Positions 5,341 through 5,641 of a stretch of 5,641 nucleotides of DNA are shown piece after piece. The stretch's first letter is position 1. Each line of letters begins with the position of its first letter. The position numbers were made by a program, and so were the translations under genes. The stretch comes from Actinomycetota bacterium. GTDB lineage: Bacteria > Actinomycetota > Actinomycetes > Actinomycetales > Microbacteriaceae. The stretch is from positions 1-5,641 of the forward strand of contig WLNS01000084.1 in the NCBI GenBank assembly GCA_009699665.1. The letters run 5' to 3'. The notes under the pieces were generated by a model. That model was not told the origin of the DNA. It worked only from the letters and a program-made list of their open reading frames with translations, and did no database searches.

Positions 5341-5639
5341 GGGGCTATTCCGCGCGCGGGAAGAACGACCAGACCCTCCCCCGAACTCTGCGCGCGCAAC
5401 AGTGCGGGAACGTCGGATTTAGCCACGAGAATCTCTATCGCTTGCTGCCCACCGATACTCAGCGTCTGCGGGTCCCCGGCCCGGGCCACGAACTCGCCCA
5501 CGGCCAGCGGCCGAGGTTCCGCAAAAAGTGACTGGGGCGCCATCATCGAATCCTGACCGCCAGAGGACCAGACTTCGACGGTATCTCCGGCAACCATAGC
5601 GGCGGGAACGCCCTGACTGACCGTCACGACGAGCGTCGT
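5337..5639 (-). CDS. SAF-domain protein, C-terminal part (5' partial)
   Basis: The frame is open to the window edge and gives 100 residues ending at TGA 5339-5337. The true start is outside, and the GTG at 5627 is an internal valine (LVVTV). The visible part contains a GVPAAMVAGDTVEVW segment, which resembles the part of SAF/RcpC (CpaB-like) proteins where a 'paaG--GDrVdV' strand follows the SAF fold. A middle region of short beta-type stretches follows (FVARAGDP, QQAIEILVAKSD), then a C-terminal LLRAQSSGEGLVVLP segment. CpaB/RcpC relatives are periplasmic or envelope components of Flp-pilus assembly, and actinobacterial SAF proteins often have one N-terminal transmembrane helix; that part is not in the window. 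The 4-bp overlap with the CpaE-like ATPase gene makes a co-translated pair. The assignment is based on sequence style and the partner gene, so it is moderate. Confidence 0.65.
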   Translation of the reverse strand, partial: TTLVVTVSQGVPAAMVAGDTVEVWSSGGQDSMMAPQSLFAEPRPLAVGEFVARAGDPQTLSIGGQQAIEILVAKSDVPALLRAQSSGEGLVVLPARGIAP

Positions 5640-5641
5640 CA

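Overview
The window looks like chromosomal core sequence from a high-GC Gram-positive actinobacterium, most likely order Micrococcales and plausibly Microbacteriaceae. The grounds are a WhiB1-type iron-sulfur protein, a PdtaS-type histidine kinase next to it, G/C-rich third codon positions, and promoters that look leaderless with TAnnnT -10 boxes. The family-level placement is an inference from protein style only. No rRNA, tRNA, insertion sequence, prophage or CRISPR signal is visible.

Layout, left to right. (1) The 3' end of a Bcp/PrxQ-type thiol peroxidase gene on the plus strand (2-421, 5' end outside the window). (2) Converging with it, a small four-helix membrane protein gene on the minus strand (462-896). 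(3) A 222-bp divergent intergenic region, with a candidate promoter and a strong leader hairpin, leading to whiB1 (1119-1367, plus). (4) A long inverted repeat at 1382-1417 between whiB1 and the converging kinase gene pdtaS (1443-2936, minus), probably ending both transcripts. (5) A 24-bp gap holding a perfect 13-bp palindrome. From it diverge pdtaS and a membrane-anchored alpha/beta hydrolase gene (2961-4001, plus). (6) Converging with the hydrolase, a minus-strand pair coupled by a 4-bp GTGA overlap: a SAF-domain protein (partial, 5337-5639) followed by a MinD/CpaE-like ATPase (4045-5340) whose P-loop has no lysine.

Functionally, the middle block carries sensing and regulation. WhiB1 is a redox/NO-responsive [4Fe-4S] transcription regulator. 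PdtaS is a cytosolic GAF-PAS sensor kinase that normally phosphorylates an ANTAR-type antiterminator, PdtaR, which is not in this window. The convergent whiB1-pdtaS pair is, from memory, also found in Mycobacterium tuberculosis (Rv3219/Rv3220c). The thiol peroxidase fits a redox theme, but it is a separate transcription unit. The SAF plus MinD/CpaE-like pair resembles actinobacterial genes related to Flp-pilus (tad) assembly, but no CpaF, TadB/C or pilin genes are visible. The best leads are the palindromic overlapping divergent promoters at pdtaS/hydrolase, the lysine-free P-loop ATPase coupled to a SAF protein, and the structured whiB1 leader. I see no clear evidence of an undescribed defence or mobile system.
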